From the NCBI GenBank assembly GCA_029561145.1, contig JAKQJM010000026.1, positions 1 to 59,512 on the forward strand: 59,512 nucleotides of DNA, given 5' to 3'. Positions 37,655 through 47,699 of the stretch are shown here, piece by piece. Source of the DNA: Pseudomonadota bacterium. Lineage in GTDB: Bacteria; Pseudomonadota; Gammaproteobacteria; Xanthomonadales; Rhodanobacteraceae. The notes under the pieces are model-generated. The model searched no databases and was not told the origin of the DNA. It saw only the letters and a list, made by a program, of their open reading frames with translations. Position 1 is the first letter of the stretch. Each line of letters starts with the position of its first letter. The position numbers were made by a program, and so were the translations under genes.

Positions 37655-38548
37655 TCAGTCCTCGGTCCTGCTGCTGGCGAAAAGCGTATCGAGCTTGTCC
37701 TCGTAGGCATGGTAGTCGAGGTAGTCGTACAGTTCGGCGCGCGTCTGCATCGTCGGCACCGCGGCTTTCTGCGTACCATCGCGGCGCACCGTCTCGTAGA
37801 AATTCAGGGCGGCCTTGTTCATCGCGCGATACGCACCACAGCAATACAGCACGATGTCGACGCCGGCCGAGCCCAGTTCGTCGGTGGTGAACAACGGGGT
37901 CTGGCCGAACTCCGTGATATTGGCGAGGATCGGTACCTTCACGGCGTCCTTGAACTGGCGGTACTGCTCGAGCGTGTAGATCGCTTCGGGGAAGATCATG
38001 TCGGCGCCCGCCTCGACGCAGGCGACAGCGCGCTCGATGGCCGCTTCGACGCCTTCCACCGCGATGGCATCGGTGCGCGCCATGATCACGAACTCCGGAT
38101 CGTGGCGCGCATCGACGGCCGCCTTGATCCGATCGACCATCTCGTCCTTCGGCACGATCGCCTTGCCGGGTCGATGGCCGCAACGCTTGGCGGCGACCTG
38201 ATCCTCGATGTGCAAGGCGCCTGCCCCGGCCTTGATCAGCGAACGGACCGTGCGCGCGATATTGAAGGCGCCACCCCATCCGGTATCGACATCGACCAGC
38301 AACGGCAGGTCGCAGACATCGGTGATGCGCCGGATATCGGTGAGCACGTCTTCCATCGAGCTGATGCCGAGATCGGGCATGCCGAGCGAATTCGCCGCGA
38401 CACCACCGCCGGACAGGTAGATCGCCCTGAATCCCGAGCGTTTCGCCATGCGCGCCGCATAGGCAGTGATGGTTCCGACCACCTGAAGCGGGTTTTCCTC
38501 GGCAACGGCGGTGCGAAAACGCGCACCCGCGGAATTAGGCTGGCTCAT
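37655..38548 (-). CDS. prpB: 2-methylisocitrate lyase
   Basis: The 297-residue enzyme of the isocitrate lyase/PEP mutase family splits 2-methylisocitrate into pyruvate and succinate. The catalytic loop [14 protein letters not shown] is present, as is [19 protein letters not shown], which binds Mg. ATG 38548 is chosen because it is preceded by GGGAGAG and the family starts there; an in-frame start 24 nt upstream is less likely. It lies upstream of prpC and downstream of a TPR protein gene (61-nt gap). Confidence 0.95.
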   Translation of the reverse strand: MSQPNSAGARFRTAVAEENPLQVVGTITAYAARMAKRSGFRAIYLSGGGVAANSLGMPDLGISSMEDVLTDIRRITDVCDLPLLVDVDTGWGGAFNIARTVRSLIKAGAGALHIEDQVAAKRCGHRPGKAIVPKDEMVDRIKAAVDARHDPEFVIMARTDAIAVEGVEAAIERAVACVEAGADMIFPEAIYTLEQYRQFKDAVKVPILANITEFGQTPLFTTDELGSAGVDIVLYCCGAYRAMNKAALNFYETVRRDGTQKAAVPTMQTRAELYDYLDYHAYEDKLDTLFASSRTED

Positions 38549-38609
38549 CGGCTCTCCCGTCAAAGCGTCCATTTTACCGCACAGCGGAGAGCGCCGCAGG
38601 CGGGACGAA

Positions 38610-40271
38610 TCATCTTGCCATGTACTGTCGCGCTTCCTGCATCGCAGGCAGATCGTTGTCTGCGCGGTGCCAGATCTTGAGCAGCTTCGCGTAGGTCGAA
38701 GCGGCAGCCGCGTGGTCCTTCAGCGCGTCCTCGGCCCGAGCCAGACCCAGCAAGGACAACGCCCTGTTCGGCGCCGCCTTGAGCGACTTCCTGAACTCCT
38801 CGGCGGCATCGTCAGGCTTGCCACTGGCGAGCAGGATTTCGCCCAGCAGTTCACGCGGCGGCTTGATCGTGACCGGCGGGCCGAAATCAAAAGCAAGCAT
38901 GTCCATCCTTGTCGCCGCCCGGCCAACGCGTTGAATGGCCGCGTCGACGTCGCCACGCCTGAATGCGATCGCGCCGTCGAGGTCGTCGCGCAGAATCGTC
39001 AGGTAATCGAGCAATTGCATTGCTTCGCCATCCGGGCTGGTCGCGTCGACGATGCGCGACAGCGCCTGCAGCGATTCGGTCGCTTGAGCGAAGTCATCGC
39101 GCTGGGCTGCCGCATAGCCCGACGCAAAGACCGCAACGGCATTCGAATAGTCGCCATCGTGATGATCGGCGGCGAGTTGGACGGCGGCCCCGTTCCAGTC
39201 CCCGGATTCGATCACGGTGGTCGCCCGCATCGTTGGCAGGGAATCGTGGAAACGATCCGCCAGCGTGGCGGCCTCCTTGCCGCCGGTGGCCTTCAGGCCG
39301 GCGTCTCCGGTCCGCTTGCAGCTCAACAGCAATGCATTGGCCTCACGTCGACGGCCTTGCTGGAAGTATCCGTAGAGCAGCCATTCGTTGTAGTGAAAGC
39401 AATGCACTTCCGGTTTGCCGCGTTCGCGGGCATGCGCGTAGACGACGCGCACCGCCTCCTCGTTCGCCTGGATCAGGTCATCCCAGAGGCCCAGGGCGAT
39501 GAAAATATGCGAGGTCATGTGCTGGGCATGACCGGCATCCGGAGCGATCTTCGACAGCGCGCGAGCCGCTTCGATGGCACCCGCCGCGTGCTCCGGGTCG
39601 TCCATCCCATGAATCCAGTAATGCGCGGCGCCGGGATTCTGCGGGTTCCTCCGGAACATGCGCTCGGCGATTGCAGCGGCCTGCAGATAGTCCGGCACGT
39701 TGCGCACGCCTTCGCTGCGCCCTTCGAGCGCCAACGCATGGAACAACTGCGCCTGGTCATCGTCCGGATATTTTGTCGCCATGGCTTGCATGGCCTTGTC
39801 GTAGCGCGCGTCCCGCTCGACCTTGTTGCCCGAACCGGAGTACAGGATCTCGACGGCGGAAAGGTAGTCCTTCTCACGCGCGGTCTTCGCCTTTTTTGCG
39901 CGCTCGGCCGGCGCTTCGCCAAGTTTCCGCAGCGCCTTGCGACCGGCTTCCTCATCAAGCTGGTTCCAGAGCGGATGATTGTGCGTCATCGCCTCGCCCC
40001 ACACCGCCATGACGAAATCCGGTTCGAGCGACTGGGCCTTGATGAACGCTGCAGCGGCGTCCTCGTATTCGAACAGATGCAGGAGCAAGGCTGCACGCTC
40101 GAATTGGGCCTGCGCTTCGTGCGAATTCGCCGATGTTGGGAAAACCAGCGCGCCAAGGCCGGCGCTGGGAGAGGGACCCTGCACTTCGTGGGCAGACAAG
40201 GAGCCGATTGTCATGGCCATGGCAATGCCGATCGGAAGAACCTGGCGCAGGAATGCGTGCAACGAGATCAT
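38610..40271 (-). CDS. Exported TPR protein, unknown function
   Basis: The 553-residue product has a signal peptide (about 1-28, ending SLSAHE) and is otherwise helical with tetratricopeptide-like repeats across its length, clearest at the ends ([51 protein letters not shown]). The middle keeps [25 protein letters not shown] and [27 protein letters not shown], which look conserved rather than degenerate. Such proteins usually hold protein complexes together in the periplasm. The second ATG (40271) is chosen because AGAGG lies 8 nt before it; the ATG at 40277 is too close. No specific function can be assigned. Confidence 0.82.
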   Translation of the reverse strand: MISLHAFLRQVLPIGIAMAMTIGSLSAHEVQGPSPSAGLGALVFPTSANSHEAQAQFERAALLLHLFEYEDAAAAFIKAQSLEPDFVMAVWGEAMTHNHPLWNQLDEEAGRKALRKLGEAPAERAKKAKTAREKDYLSAVEILYSGSGNKVERDARYDKAMQAMATKYPDDDQAQLFHALALEGRSEGVRNVPDYLQAAAIAERMFRRNPQNPGAAHYWIHGMDDPEHAAGAIEAARALSKIAPDAGHAQHMTSHIFIALGLWDDLIQANEEAVRVVYAHARERGKPEVHCFHYNEWLLYGYFQQGRRREANALLLSCKRTGDAGLKATGGKEAATLADRFHDSLPTMRATTVIESGDWNGAAVQLAADHHDGDYSNAVAVFASGYAAAQRDDFAQATESLQALSRIVDATSPDGEAMQLLDYLTILRDDLDGAIAFRRGDVDAAIQRVGRAATRMDMLAFDFGPPVTIKPPRELLGEILLASGKPDDAAEEFRKSLKAAPNRALSLLGLARAEDALKDHAAAASTYAKLLKIWHRADNDLPAMQEARQYMAR

Positions 40272-40333
40272 GGCCATTGCCTCTCAGGTGAACGATGGTC
40301 GATGCCGGGCCGGCTCACGATCCAGCCTGCCGG

Positions 40334-41527
40334 TCAGTGGTCTTGCTCCAATTCGGTGGCGACCCTGCTCCGCGCGAATCTCAACACGAGGTAACCCAGA
40401 ATGCCAGCGACCAGGGATCCGCCGAGGATGCCCAGCTTCACTTCACCTTGCAGCACCGGGTGTTCGGCAAAGGCAAGCAGGCCGATGAACAGGCTCATCG
40501 TGAAGCCGATCCCGCAGAGCAGCGCCACTCCACCCATCTGCATCCAGGATGCAGCGTGCGGCAGTTGCGCGAGGCGGCAACCGATGGCGATCCCGGAGAA
40601 GCCGAACACACCGATGATCTTTCCACAAAGCAGGCCAAGCGCCACGCCCAGGGTGAGCGGCTCGACGAGATCGGCGACGCTCAATCCGGCAAACGAAAGC
40701 CCCGCATTGGCAAAGCCGAACAGCGGAATGATCAGCATCGGCACGACGCGGTGCAGCGAATTCTCAAGCGCCATCAGCGGTGGATCCCGGGATTCACTGA
40801 CGATGCGCAATGGAATCGTCAGCGCCAGGGCGACGCCGGCAAGTGTGGCGTGCACTCCCGAGCGCAGCACGAAGAACCAGAGGATCGCGCCCAGCAACAG
40901 GTACGGCCAAAGCCGTGCGACTCCGCTCCTGTTGAGCATGATCAGCGCAACGAGGACCGCGCCGGCGAGCGCAAGATTCAGCACGGAAAGTTCGCTGGTG
41001 TAGAACAACGCGATGATCACGACCGCACCGAGGTCATCGATGATCGCGAGCGCGGTCAGGAAAACCCTGATTGATACGGGAACCCGCTTGCCGAGCAACG
41101 ACAGTACGCCCAGCGCGAAGGCGATATCGGTCGCCGTCGGGATCGCCCAGCCGCGCAGCGCGGCGGAATCGTCCCGATTGAATGCGACATAGATCAGGGC
41201 CGGCACGATCATTCCGCCGAGCGCGCCGATGCCGGGCAGCAGGCGCCGCGGCCAGCTCGACAAATGCCCGACGAGTATTTCGCGCTTGATCTCGAGCCCA
41301 ACGAGCAGGAAGAAGGCGACCATGAAGCCGTCATTGATCCAGTGCAGCACGCTCATCGGGCCGAGGTTCGCCTGCAGCGACTCGAAGTAGATCCCGGACA
41401 GCGGCGAGTTGGCAACGACCAGCGCCAATGCCGCCGCGGCCATCAACACGAAGCCCCCCGATGCTTCGCCGCGCATGAACTCGCTGATCACGATCACCGG
41501 CCTGCGCAGGATCGGCGTCTGCCGCAT
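40334..41527 (-). CDS. nhaA: Na+/H+ antiporter NhaA
   Basis: The 397-residue inner-membrane antiporter has about twelve helices. The key residues of the family are visible: Asp134 in [17 protein letters not shown] and the catalytic pair Asp164-Asp165 in [17 protein letters not shown], matching E. coli Asp133 and Asp163-164. It exports Na+ in exchange for two protons and supports alkaline pH and salt tolerance. It is located 127 nt after mdh. No nhaR-like regulator is adjacent. The ATG at 41527 gives an N-terminal tail of normal length. Confidence 0.95.
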   Translation of the reverse strand: MRQTPILRRPVIVISEFMRGEASGGFVLMAAAALALVVANSPLSGIYFESLQANLGPMSVLHWINDGFMVAFFLLVGLEIKREILVGHLSSWPRRLLPGIGALGGMIVPALIYVAFNRDDSAALRGWAIPTATDIAFALGVLSLLGKRVPVSIRVFLTALAIIDDLGAVVIIALFYTSELSVLNLALAGAVLVALIMLNRSGVARLWPYLLLGAILWFFVLRSGVHATLAGVALALTIPLRIVSESRDPPLMALENSLHRVVPMLIIPLFGFANAGLSFAGLSVADLVEPLTLGVALGLLCGKIIGVFGFSGIAIGCRLAQLPHAASWMQMGGVALLCGIGFTMSLFIGLLAFAEHPVLQGEVKLGILGGSLVAGILGYLVLRFARSRVATELEQDH

Positions 41528-41654
41528 CAGTCGTTACCCGCCGGTGCGCGTCAGGTACAGCAGTTCACCTGCGAACGCAGCAACTGCGCCGCGCGGTGCC
41601 CGGAAATCCCGTGATCCCGGCGATCCCGGCACCACGGGTTCATCGCGTTGGCTT

Positions 41655-42638
41655 TTATTTCGCAAAAAGCTGCTCGACAGCGGCGCGCTCCTCGCGCAGT
41701 TCCTTGTCGGTCGCATCGATGCGGGATTGCGAGAATGCGTTGATCTGGAGACCCTTGACGATCTCGTACTTGCCATTGGAGACCGTCACCGGGTAGCCGA
41801 AGATCACGCCCGGTTCAACACCGTAGGAACCATCCGACGGGATGCCCATCGAGACCCAGTCGCCCGCGGCGGTGCCGAGTGTCCAGTCGCGCATGTGGTC
41901 GATCGCGGCTGAAGCGGCCGAGGCGGCCGAGGATGCCCCGCGCGCCTTGATGATCGCGGCGCCGCGCTGCTGCACGAGCGGAATGAACGTGTCTGCATAC
42001 CAGGCCTGGTCGACCAGCGACAGCGCCGGCTTGCCCTTGACGGTGGTCTGGTGGATATCGGGATACTGGGTCGAACTGTGGTTGCCCCAGATCGTGACCT
42101 TGGCGATATCCGTATTCAGTGCTCCGGTCTTTTCGGCGAGCTGACTGATCGCGCGATTGTGGTCGAGACGGACCATCGCGGTGAATCGCCCCGGATCGAG
42201 ATCCGGTGCGTTCTGCTGCGCGATCAGGGCATTCGTATTGGCCGGATTGCCAACCACCAGTACCCGCACATCACGCTTGGCGTGGTCATTGATCGCCCGG
42301 CCCTGCGGAGCGAATATCGCGCCGTTCGCCTCGAGCAGGTCCTTGCGCTCCATGCCTGGCCCGCGCGGACGCGCACCGACCAGCAAGGCATAGTCGACAT
42401 CCTTGAAAGCGACATTGACGTCGTCGGTCGCAACCACGCCATGCAGGGTCGGGAACGCGCAGTCGTTGAGCTCCATGACGACGCCGTTGAGCGCGGGCAG
42501 CGCCGGCGTGATTTCGAGCAGATGAAGGATTACCGGCTGATCCGGGCCGAGCATGTCGCCGGCGGCAATACGAAACAGCAGGGCGTAACCGATCTGGCCG
42601 GCGGCGCCGGTGACGGCAACACGAACGGGAGCTTTCAT
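41655..42638 (-). CDS. mdh: Malate dehydrogenase
   Basis: The 327-residue NAD-dependent enzyme of the TCA cycle belongs to the long LDH/MDH group common in Burkholderia and Xanthomonas. The NAD fold has [25 protein letters not shown] (residues about 6-30). The catalytic Asp and His are in [15 protein letters not shown] and [11 protein letters not shown], and the mobile loop has [20 protein letters not shown] short Ala/Ser-rich repeat ([15 protein letters not shown], about 236-250) is the family's helical insert. The start has GAGG upstream. It is a single gene. Confidence 0.97.
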   Translation of the reverse strand: MKAPVRVAVTGAAGQIGYALLFRIAAGDMLGPDQPVILHLLEITPALPALNGVVMELNDCAFPTLHGVVATDDVNVAFKDVDYALLVGARPRGPGMERKDLLEANGAIFAPQGRAINDHAKRDVRVLVVGNPANTNALIAQQNAPDLDPGRFTAMVRLDHNRAISQLAEKTGALNTDIAKVTIWGNHSSTQYPDIHQTTVKGKPALSLVDQAWYADTFIPLVQQRGAAIIKARGASSAASAASAAIDHMRDWTLGTAAGDWVSMGIPSDGSYGVEPGVIFGYPVTVSNGKYEIVKGLQINAFSQSRIDATDKELREERAAVEQLFAK

Positions 42639-42668
42639 TGCATCAACCTCGCAGGAGTCTGTGGATTG

Positions 42669-43040
42669 TCATGGAGAGGACGAGTCGGAAACCAGGTTCG
42701 CGGCGACCAGCAGGTCCCGCGAACGCTCGGGTGAATAGCCGTGCAGGACGCTGTCGCCGATCAGCAGGATTGGCACGCCACGCCCATTGACGAGGTCGTA
42801 GGCGCGTCGGCCCTCGCGCTTCGATTCGACGTCGATATCGACGTAGTCGACGCCCCATCCAGCGAGGTCGTTGCGCAGCTTCCGGCAATAGCCGCAACTC
42901 GAGGTGGACAGCAGCACGACCGGCGCATCACCGACCACCTCGCGGACTTCGCTGATGTCGGCGCTGGGCGAACAGGCAGCGAACAGGAGCAGCGAAAATG
43001 CCAGTCCGAAGGAACGCAGCATGTGCAGTCGCCGCATCAT
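42669..43040 (-). CDS. Glutaredoxin-like lipoprotein
   Basis: The 123-residue product has a lipobox (LLLFAAC, lipidated Cys23) and a thioredoxin-fold domain with the redox pair CGYC (Cys49 and Cys52), followed by the cis-Pro segment GRGVPILLIGDSVLHGYSPE. A glutaredoxin domain exported as a lipoprotein is less common than the cytoplasmic form and suggests disulfide chemistry in the periplasm. The start overlaps the stop of the aminotransferase gene by 4 nt, indicating co-translation. An internal start at Met7 would also keep the lipobox. Confidence 0.85.
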   Translation of the reverse strand: MMRRLHMLRSFGLAFSLLLFAACSPSADISEVREVVGDAPVVLLSTSSCGYCRKLRNDLAGWGVDYVDIDVESKREGRRAYDLVNGRGVPILLIGDSVLHGYSPERSRDLLVAANLVSDSSSP

Positions 43041-44233
43041 GCAAGCTCGGCAAAGAATTCCTGGAAGCGCTGCAAACCCGGCGCAAGCTGGTCAGCCGGA
43101 CAGGTATAGGAGATGCGCAGTGCCAGCGGATCACCGAATGCACTGCCCGGGACACAGGCCACACCCTTCGCATCAAGCAGGAAGGCGCAGAAATCCACAT
43201 CGTTGTTGATCACGCGCCCGTTGTGGGATTTGCCGAACGCGCCGGAAATGTTCGGGAACGCGTAAAACGCCCCCTGCGGCCGCGGACAGACCACTCCCGG
43301 AATGGCGGTCAGCGCCGCGTAGACCTGGTCGCGGCGCGCAGCAAACTCCGCGTTCTTTGCGATCGGGATATCCTGCGGCCCGCGCAACGCAGCGACCGCA
43401 GCCGCGTTGACGACCTCGGGAACATTGGTGATGTGGTTCGAATTGAGGGTAACCACTGCATTCGCGACAACCTCGGGAGCAGCGATGAAGCCGACGCGCC
43501 AGCCAGGCATGCCGTAGGTCTTCGAAATCGAATCGACCTGGATGACGCGATCGCGCAATTCGGGACGCGCCTGCACGAAGTTGTGATAGCCGACGCCATC
43601 GAAAACCATGCGGTTGTAGATGTCGTCGCAGATGATCCAGACGTCCGGATGCCTGACCAGCACGTCGGCGAGCGCGCTGATCTCTTCCCGGGTATAGACC
43701 ATGCCGGTCGGATTGGAAGGATTGTTGAACAGGAACAGCTTGGCCCCGGGCAGCGCTGCATCGAGCTGGGCGGGCGTCAACTTGTAGTTCTGCGCGGACG
43801 AACACGGCAGCAGGCGCGGTTTGACGTCGAGTATCTCGGCCATGTCGAGATAGGTCGTCCAGTAGGGCACCGCGAACACGATCACGTCGCCCGGATCGAG
43901 CAATGCTTCGCCGAGGTTGTAGAGCATGTGCTTGGCGCCAATCGCGGTGGCAATGTTGCTGCGCTGGTACCCGGTGAGGCCCGCCTGCTCAAGATGCTCG
44001 ATATAGGCATCGAGCAGCGCTTCCGGCCCACGGTTGGAACCGTACTGGCCGCTGTCCTTTTCCAGCGCATCGCGAACGGCCTGGTAGACGTGTGGCCCCG
44101 GAAGAAAATTCGGGACCCCGATCGAGAAGCTGATGATGTCGCGCCCGGCGGCCTTGAGCTGCTTGGCCTTTTCGGCAATCAGCATGATCGCACTGGGCTT
44201 GGCGCGACTCATGCGCGTCGCAAGATGCGGCAT
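43037..44233 (-). CDS. Pyridoxal phosphate aminotransferase, class I/II (aspartate aminotransferase-like)
   Basis: The 398-residue fold-type I enzyme shows the PLP-lysine segment SISKTYGMPGWRVGFI (about 235-250), FNNPSNPTGMVYTREE (substrate- and PLP-binding Asn), and CDDIYNRMVFDG with the Asp that pairs with the pyridine nitrogen. The C-terminal Arg in ALRISYTCPADQL binds the substrate carboxylate. This group covers aspartate, aromatic and related aminotransferases; substrate choice cannot be read from the sequence. ATG 44233 is preceded by AAGAGG. It is the first gene of an operon with the glutaredoxin-like lipoprotein. Confidence 0.9.
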   Translation of the reverse strand: MPHLATRMSRAKPSAIMLIAEKAKQLKAAGRDIISFSIGVPNFLPGPHVYQAVRDALEKDSGQYGSNRGPEALLDAYIEHLEQAGLTGYQRSNIATAIGAKHMLYNLGEALLDPGDVIVFAVPYWTTYLDMAEILDVKPRLLPCSSAQNYKLTPAQLDAALPGAKLFLFNNPSNPTGMVYTREEISALADVLVRHPDVWIICDDIYNRMVFDGVGYHNFVQARPELRDRVIQVDSISKTYGMPGWRVGFIAAPEVVANAVVTLNSNHITNVPEVVNAAAVAALRGPQDIPIAKNAEFAARRDQVYAALTAIPGVVCPRPQGAFYAFPNISGAFGKSHNGRVINNDVDFCAFLLDAKGVACVPGSAFGDPLALRISYTCPADQLAPGLQRFQEFFAELA

Positions 44234-44444
44234 GGAAACCTCTTGATGGGTGAATGGGGAGGTTGCGGGAAAAAGCACGTGATTTTAGCACAGCGATGCT
44301 CGGTTGCCGGGGCATCCGCGAACCCGCCAGCTCCCGTTCCGGCACGAAATGTCGGACGCATGTGCAAAATCTTGCAAGGACTCGGCAGACGACTGCATTC
44401 GCGGCTAAAGTGTGAGCCGCCAATCCCTTATCGAGGCACAGCCC

Positions 44445-44714
44445 ATGGACATATTCGGTAGTAACCACGGCATCATCATGACCATCATCATCGGCCTGCT
44501 GGTCGGCTTTGTCGCCAAGATGCTCAAGCCTGGCAAGGACCCTGCCGGATTCATCATCACGATATTGATCGGCATCGCCGGCTCGTTCATCGCAACCTTC
44601 GTCGGCAAGTTCCTGGGCTGGTATCAGCCCGGCGAGACGGCCGGATTCATCGGCTCGGTGCTCGGTGCGATCATCCTGTTGGTCCTGTACGGGCTGGCGA
44701 CGCGCAAGCGCTGA
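44445..44714 (+). CDS. GlsB/YeaQ/YmgE family membrane protein (transglycosylase-associated)
   Basis: The 89-residue product has three membrane helices (about 9-28, 35-56 and 66-84) with glycine-rich packing (ITILIGIAGSFIATFVGKFLG and GSVLGAIILLVLYGLA). It matches the small GlsB/YeaQ/YmgE family, often stress induced and of unknown mechanism. ATG 44445 is preceded by GAGG; an in-frame GTG 33 nt upstream is less likely. It is divergent from the aminotransferase gene and followed by a stable hairpin. Confidence 0.88.
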   Translation: MDIFGSNHGIIMTIIIGLLVGFVAKMLKPGKDPAGFIITILIGIAGSFIATFVGKFLGWYQPGETAGFIGSVLGAIILLVLYGLATRKR

Positions 44715-44728
44715 GGTCAGCGCTCGAT

Positions 44729-44755
44729 ATCCCCTGGAACGCTGTTCCAGGGGAT
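44729..44755 (+). terminator. Hairpin terminator after the GlsB/YeaQ family gene
   Basis: A 12-bp perfect stem ATCCCCTGGAAC/GTTCCAGGGGAT with a 3-nt loop begins 15 nt after the stop. No T-run follows. The remaining 184 nt up to the convergent cyclophilin gene hold nothing else I recognise. Confidence 0.65.
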
Positions 44756-44939
44756 CACCGCTATCGACCGGGAATCGAATCGCTTTGGCGGCGCGGCATT
44801 CGCTGCAAGGTGGCGGCTGGCCAGGCAGACGACGTCGCTGACCGGCGAAACGGGATCCCGACCACTCCGCTGAACGCTGAACCTGCGCGCTCCGATCCAG
44901 GATCGAACGCTCGCGGCATCTCGATCACGCAGGAGCGTA

Positions 44940-45458
44940 TCAGGCCGCGTCGAGTACCGCGTTCCACTTGTCGAGCTGCGGTTTCGCTTTTTCGAACAAT
45001 GCGGTCGTGTCGCCCTCGATCGTGATGGATTCGATCGTGTCGCCGCCACGGATCGCATCGACGACCTTCTGATCGGCCGGGCCATCGACCATGCCGAACA
45101 CGGTGTGCTTGCCGTCGAGCCAGGGCGTGGCGACGTGGGTGATGAAGAACTGGCTGCCATTGGTGCCGGGACCCGCATTGGCCATCGACAGCACGCCGCC
45201 GGCGTTGTGCTTCAGCGTCGGCACGAACTCGTCCTCGAATCGATAACCGGGACCGCCGGTGCCGCTGCCGTTCGGACAGCCGCCCTGGATCATGAAATCG
45301 GGAATCACGCGATGGAAGTTCAAGCCGTTGTAATAGCCGCGCATGGCGAGATTGACGAAGTTCGCCACCGTGATCGGGGTCTTGTCGGCAAACAGATTGA
45401 CCCGGATCGGCCCCTTCGATGTCGTGAACAGGGCGATCAGGTGGGAGGGTGAATTCAT
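44940..45458 (-). CDS. ppiB: Peptidyl-prolyl cis-trans isomerase B, cyclophilin type, cytoplasmic
   Basis: The 172-residue product has no signal peptide and begins directly with the cyclophilin fold. [31 protein letters not shown] carries the catalytic Arg and Phe/Met/Gln residues; [25 protein letters not shown] is the second conserved block. It should help fold cytosolic proteins. GGAG lies upstream of ATG 45458. Residues 150-172 form a slightly longer C-terminal tail than in E. coli PpiB. Confidence 0.94.
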   Translation of the reverse strand: MNSPSHLIALFTTSKGPIRVNLFADKTPITVANFVNLAMRGYYNGLNFHRVIPDFMIQGGCPNGSGTGGPGYRFEDEFVPTLKHNAGGVLSMANAGPGTNGSQFFITHVATPWLDGKHTVFGMVDGPADQKVVDAIRGGDTIESITIEGDTTALFEKAKPQLDKWNAVLDAA

Positions 45459-45862
45459 GTCGGAGCTCCGGATTGCGAACGGACAAGCGTATACGATTTC
45501 CGTGCCGGTTGCGGACCGGCAGGAGCCGAGCGCCTGGCCCCCCCTGCAGGGATGGCAAACGCCCTGTCCGCCTTCATCGATACGCGCCTGCCAGCCGCTT
45601 CAATGAATTGCGGTTCGTCGCTGACGCGGATTCGCAGGCCGTCGATATCCCTGGCCGTAGCCAGGATTACGCCCAGCCCCCACCGGCGCCGATCACGACT
45701 GTCGTCCACCAACGAATGGTGCGCCGCATCAATCTTGCCTGCGATCCGCGCCGGACCGAGCGCCAGACACAAATTCCGGGCATAATAGGCGGCTGCCAAG
45801 CACCCTATGGCACCCCATTCCTTCCCAGCGACGGCCCATCACGAGGTCGCCCGGTAATCCGC
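45459..45862. other. 404-nt divergent intergenic region between ppiB and typA
   Basis: The stretch contains the promoters of two divergent genes but no clean -35/-10 pair. CATAAT at 45781-45786 is a possible -10 for typA without a matching -35. Open frames on both strands translate to Arg-, Pro- and Ser-rich sequence with no motif, and none has a convincing ribosome binding site. Confidence 0.5.
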
Positions 45863-47692
45863 ATGTCTATCGAAAAACTCCGCAATATTGCGATCGTCGC
45901 GCACGTCGACCATGGCAAGACGACCCTGGTTGATTGCCTCCTGAAGCAATCCGGCACCTTCAGCGAGCGCACCGTGCTTGCCGAACGCGTGATGGATTCG
46001 AACGATCAGGAAAAGGAGCGTGGCATCACGATCCTGTCCAAGAACACCGCGATCACCTGGCGCGACAACCGCATCAATATCGTCGACACGCCCGGACACG
46101 CCGATTTCGGCGGCGAAGTCGAGCGCGTGCTGTCGATGGTGGATACCGTGCTGATCCTTGTCGATGCGATGGATGGCCCGATGCCGCAGACGCGGTTCGT
46201 CACCCAGAAAGCCTTCGAGATGGGCTTCAAGCCGATCGTCGTGATCAACAAGGTCGACCGCCCCGGCGCGCGTCCCGACTGGGTGCTCAATGCGACGTTC
46301 GACCTGTTCGATCGTCTCGGAGCGACCGATGAGCAGCTCGACTTCCCGGTTGTCTACGCCTCGGCGCTGCACGGCTATGCCGGGCTTGAAGCCGACGTGC
46401 GCGAAGGCGACATGACACCGCTGTACGAAGCGATCATGAAGCACGTGTCGCCGCCGCAGGTCGATCCGGACGGTCCGTTCCAGATGCGCATCAGCCAGCT
46501 CGACTACAGCAACTATGTCGGCCTGATCGGCATTGGCCGCATCCAGCGCGGCAAGGTGCGCACGAACATGCAGGTCGCCGTCGTCGACAAGGATGGCAAG
46601 AAGCGCAACGCAAAGGTCCTGCAGGTGCTCGGTTTCATGGGACTGGAGCGGCGCGAAGTGGCCGAGGCCGAAGCGGGCGACATCATCGCGATCAACGGCA
46701 TCGAGGGCCTCGGTATTTCCGACACGATCTGCGCGCCGGAAGCGCCCGAACAGTTGCCCGTGCTGCACGTCGATGAGCCGACGATCAGCATGACCTTCCA
46801 GGTCAACAACTCACCTTTTGCCGGGGTCAAGGACCACAGCGGCGGCAAGTTCCTGACCAGCCGGCAGATCCGCGAGCGACTGCTTCGCGAAACACTGCAC
46901 AACGTCGCCATGAAGGTCGAGGAAACCGAGGATCCGGACAAGTTCAAGGTGTCCGGCCGCGGCGAACTGCATCTGTCCGTGCTGATCGAAACGATGCGCC
47001 GCGAGGGTTACGAGCTCGCCGTGTCGCGCCCCGAAGTCATCATCAAGGAAATCGACGGGGTCCTGCAGGAACCGTATGAACAACTTGTCGTCGACATGGA
47101 AGAGCAGTTCCAGGGTGGCGTCATGGAACGCCTCGGCATGCGCCGCGGCAAGCTCGTCAACATGGAACTCGATGGGCGCGGCCGCGCCCGCCTCGAGTAC
47201 ATGATTCCGGCACGCGGCCTGATCGGCTTCCAGACCGAGTTCCGCACGGTCACCGCCGGCACCGGCCTGCTGTTCCACGTTTTCGATCACTACGGCCCAC
47301 GTTCCGAAGGCGCGATCGCCAAACGCCAGAACGGCGTCATGATCTCGAATGGACAGGGCCCGTCGCCCGCGTATTCGCTGATCAGCCTGCAGGAGCGCGG
47401 ACGCCTGCTCATCAGCGAAGGCGACGAGATCTACGAAGGCCAGCTTGTCGGCATCCACGCCAAGGACAATGACCTCACGGTCAACGCCCTGCGCGCCAAG
47501 CAGATGACCAATATCCGCGCTGCCGGCAAGGATGAAACCGTGCAGCTGACTCCGCCGATCAGGATGTCGCTCGAACAGGCGCTCGAGTTCATCGAGGACG
47601 ACGAACTTGTCGAAGTCACGCCGAAGCACATCCGCCTGCGCAAGAAGCATCTGACCGAGAACGATCGCAAGCGCGCCTCACGCGCCGCCTGA
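45863..47692 (+). CDS. typA: Translational GTPase TypA/BipA
   Basis: The 609-residue ribosome-associated GTPase has the full G-domain motif set: G1 AHVDHGKTT (about 13-21), G2 in KERGITI, G3 DTPGHADF (about 76-83), G4 NKVD (about 130-133) and G5 SAL. Elongation-factor-like domains and the TypA-specific C-terminal domain follow. [28 protein letters not shown] is typical. TypA acts in ribosome assembly and in stress and cold responses. ATG 45863 gives the family's normal length; the longer open frame upstream is not conserved. The PP-loop gene starts 7 nt downstream. Confidence 0.97.
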   Translation: MSIEKLRNIAIVAHVDHGKTTLVDCLLKQSGTFSERTVLAERVMDSNDQEKERGITILSKNTAITWRDNRINIVDTPGHADFGGEVERVLSMVDTVLILVDAMDGPMPQTRFVTQKAFEMGFKPIVVINKVDRPGARPDWVLNATFDLFDRLGATDEQLDFPVVYASALHGYAGLEADVREGDMTPLYEAIMKHVSPPQVDPDGPFQMRISQLDYSNYVGLIGIGRIQRGKVRTNMQVAVVDKDGKKRNAKVLQVLGFMGLERREVAEAEAGDIIAINGIEGLGISDTICAPEAPEQLPVLHVDEPTISMTFQVNNSPFAGVKDHSGGKFLTSRQIRERLLRETLHNVAMKVEETEDPDKFKVSGRGELHLSVLIETMRREGYELAVSRPEVIIKEIDGVLQEPYEQLVVDMEEQFQGGVMERLGMRRGKLVNMELDGRGRARLEYMIPARGLIGFQTEFRTVTAGTGLLFHVFDHYGPRSEGAIAKRQNGVMISNGQGPSPAYSLISLQERGRLLISEGDEIYEGQLVGIHAKDNDLTVNALRAKQMTNIRAAGKDETVQLTPPIRMSLEQALEFIEDDELVEVTPKHIRLRKKHLTENDRKRASRAA

Positions 47693-47699
47693 TCGGTCC

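Noticed and set aside
38511-40394. 627-codon plus-strand open frame opposite the TPR protein gene
   Set aside because: Arg- and Gly-rich translation without motifs; the minus-strand gene has a signal peptide and TPR repeats.
42998-44461. 487-codon plus-strand frame opposite the aminotransferase
   Set aside because: It is the mirror of a well-conserved PLP enzyme and has no recognisable domain.
45455-45799. 114-codon minus-strand frame between ppiB and typA
   Set aside because: No motif, no ribosome binding site and it overlaps the start of ppiB; a decayed gene remains possible but unsupported.
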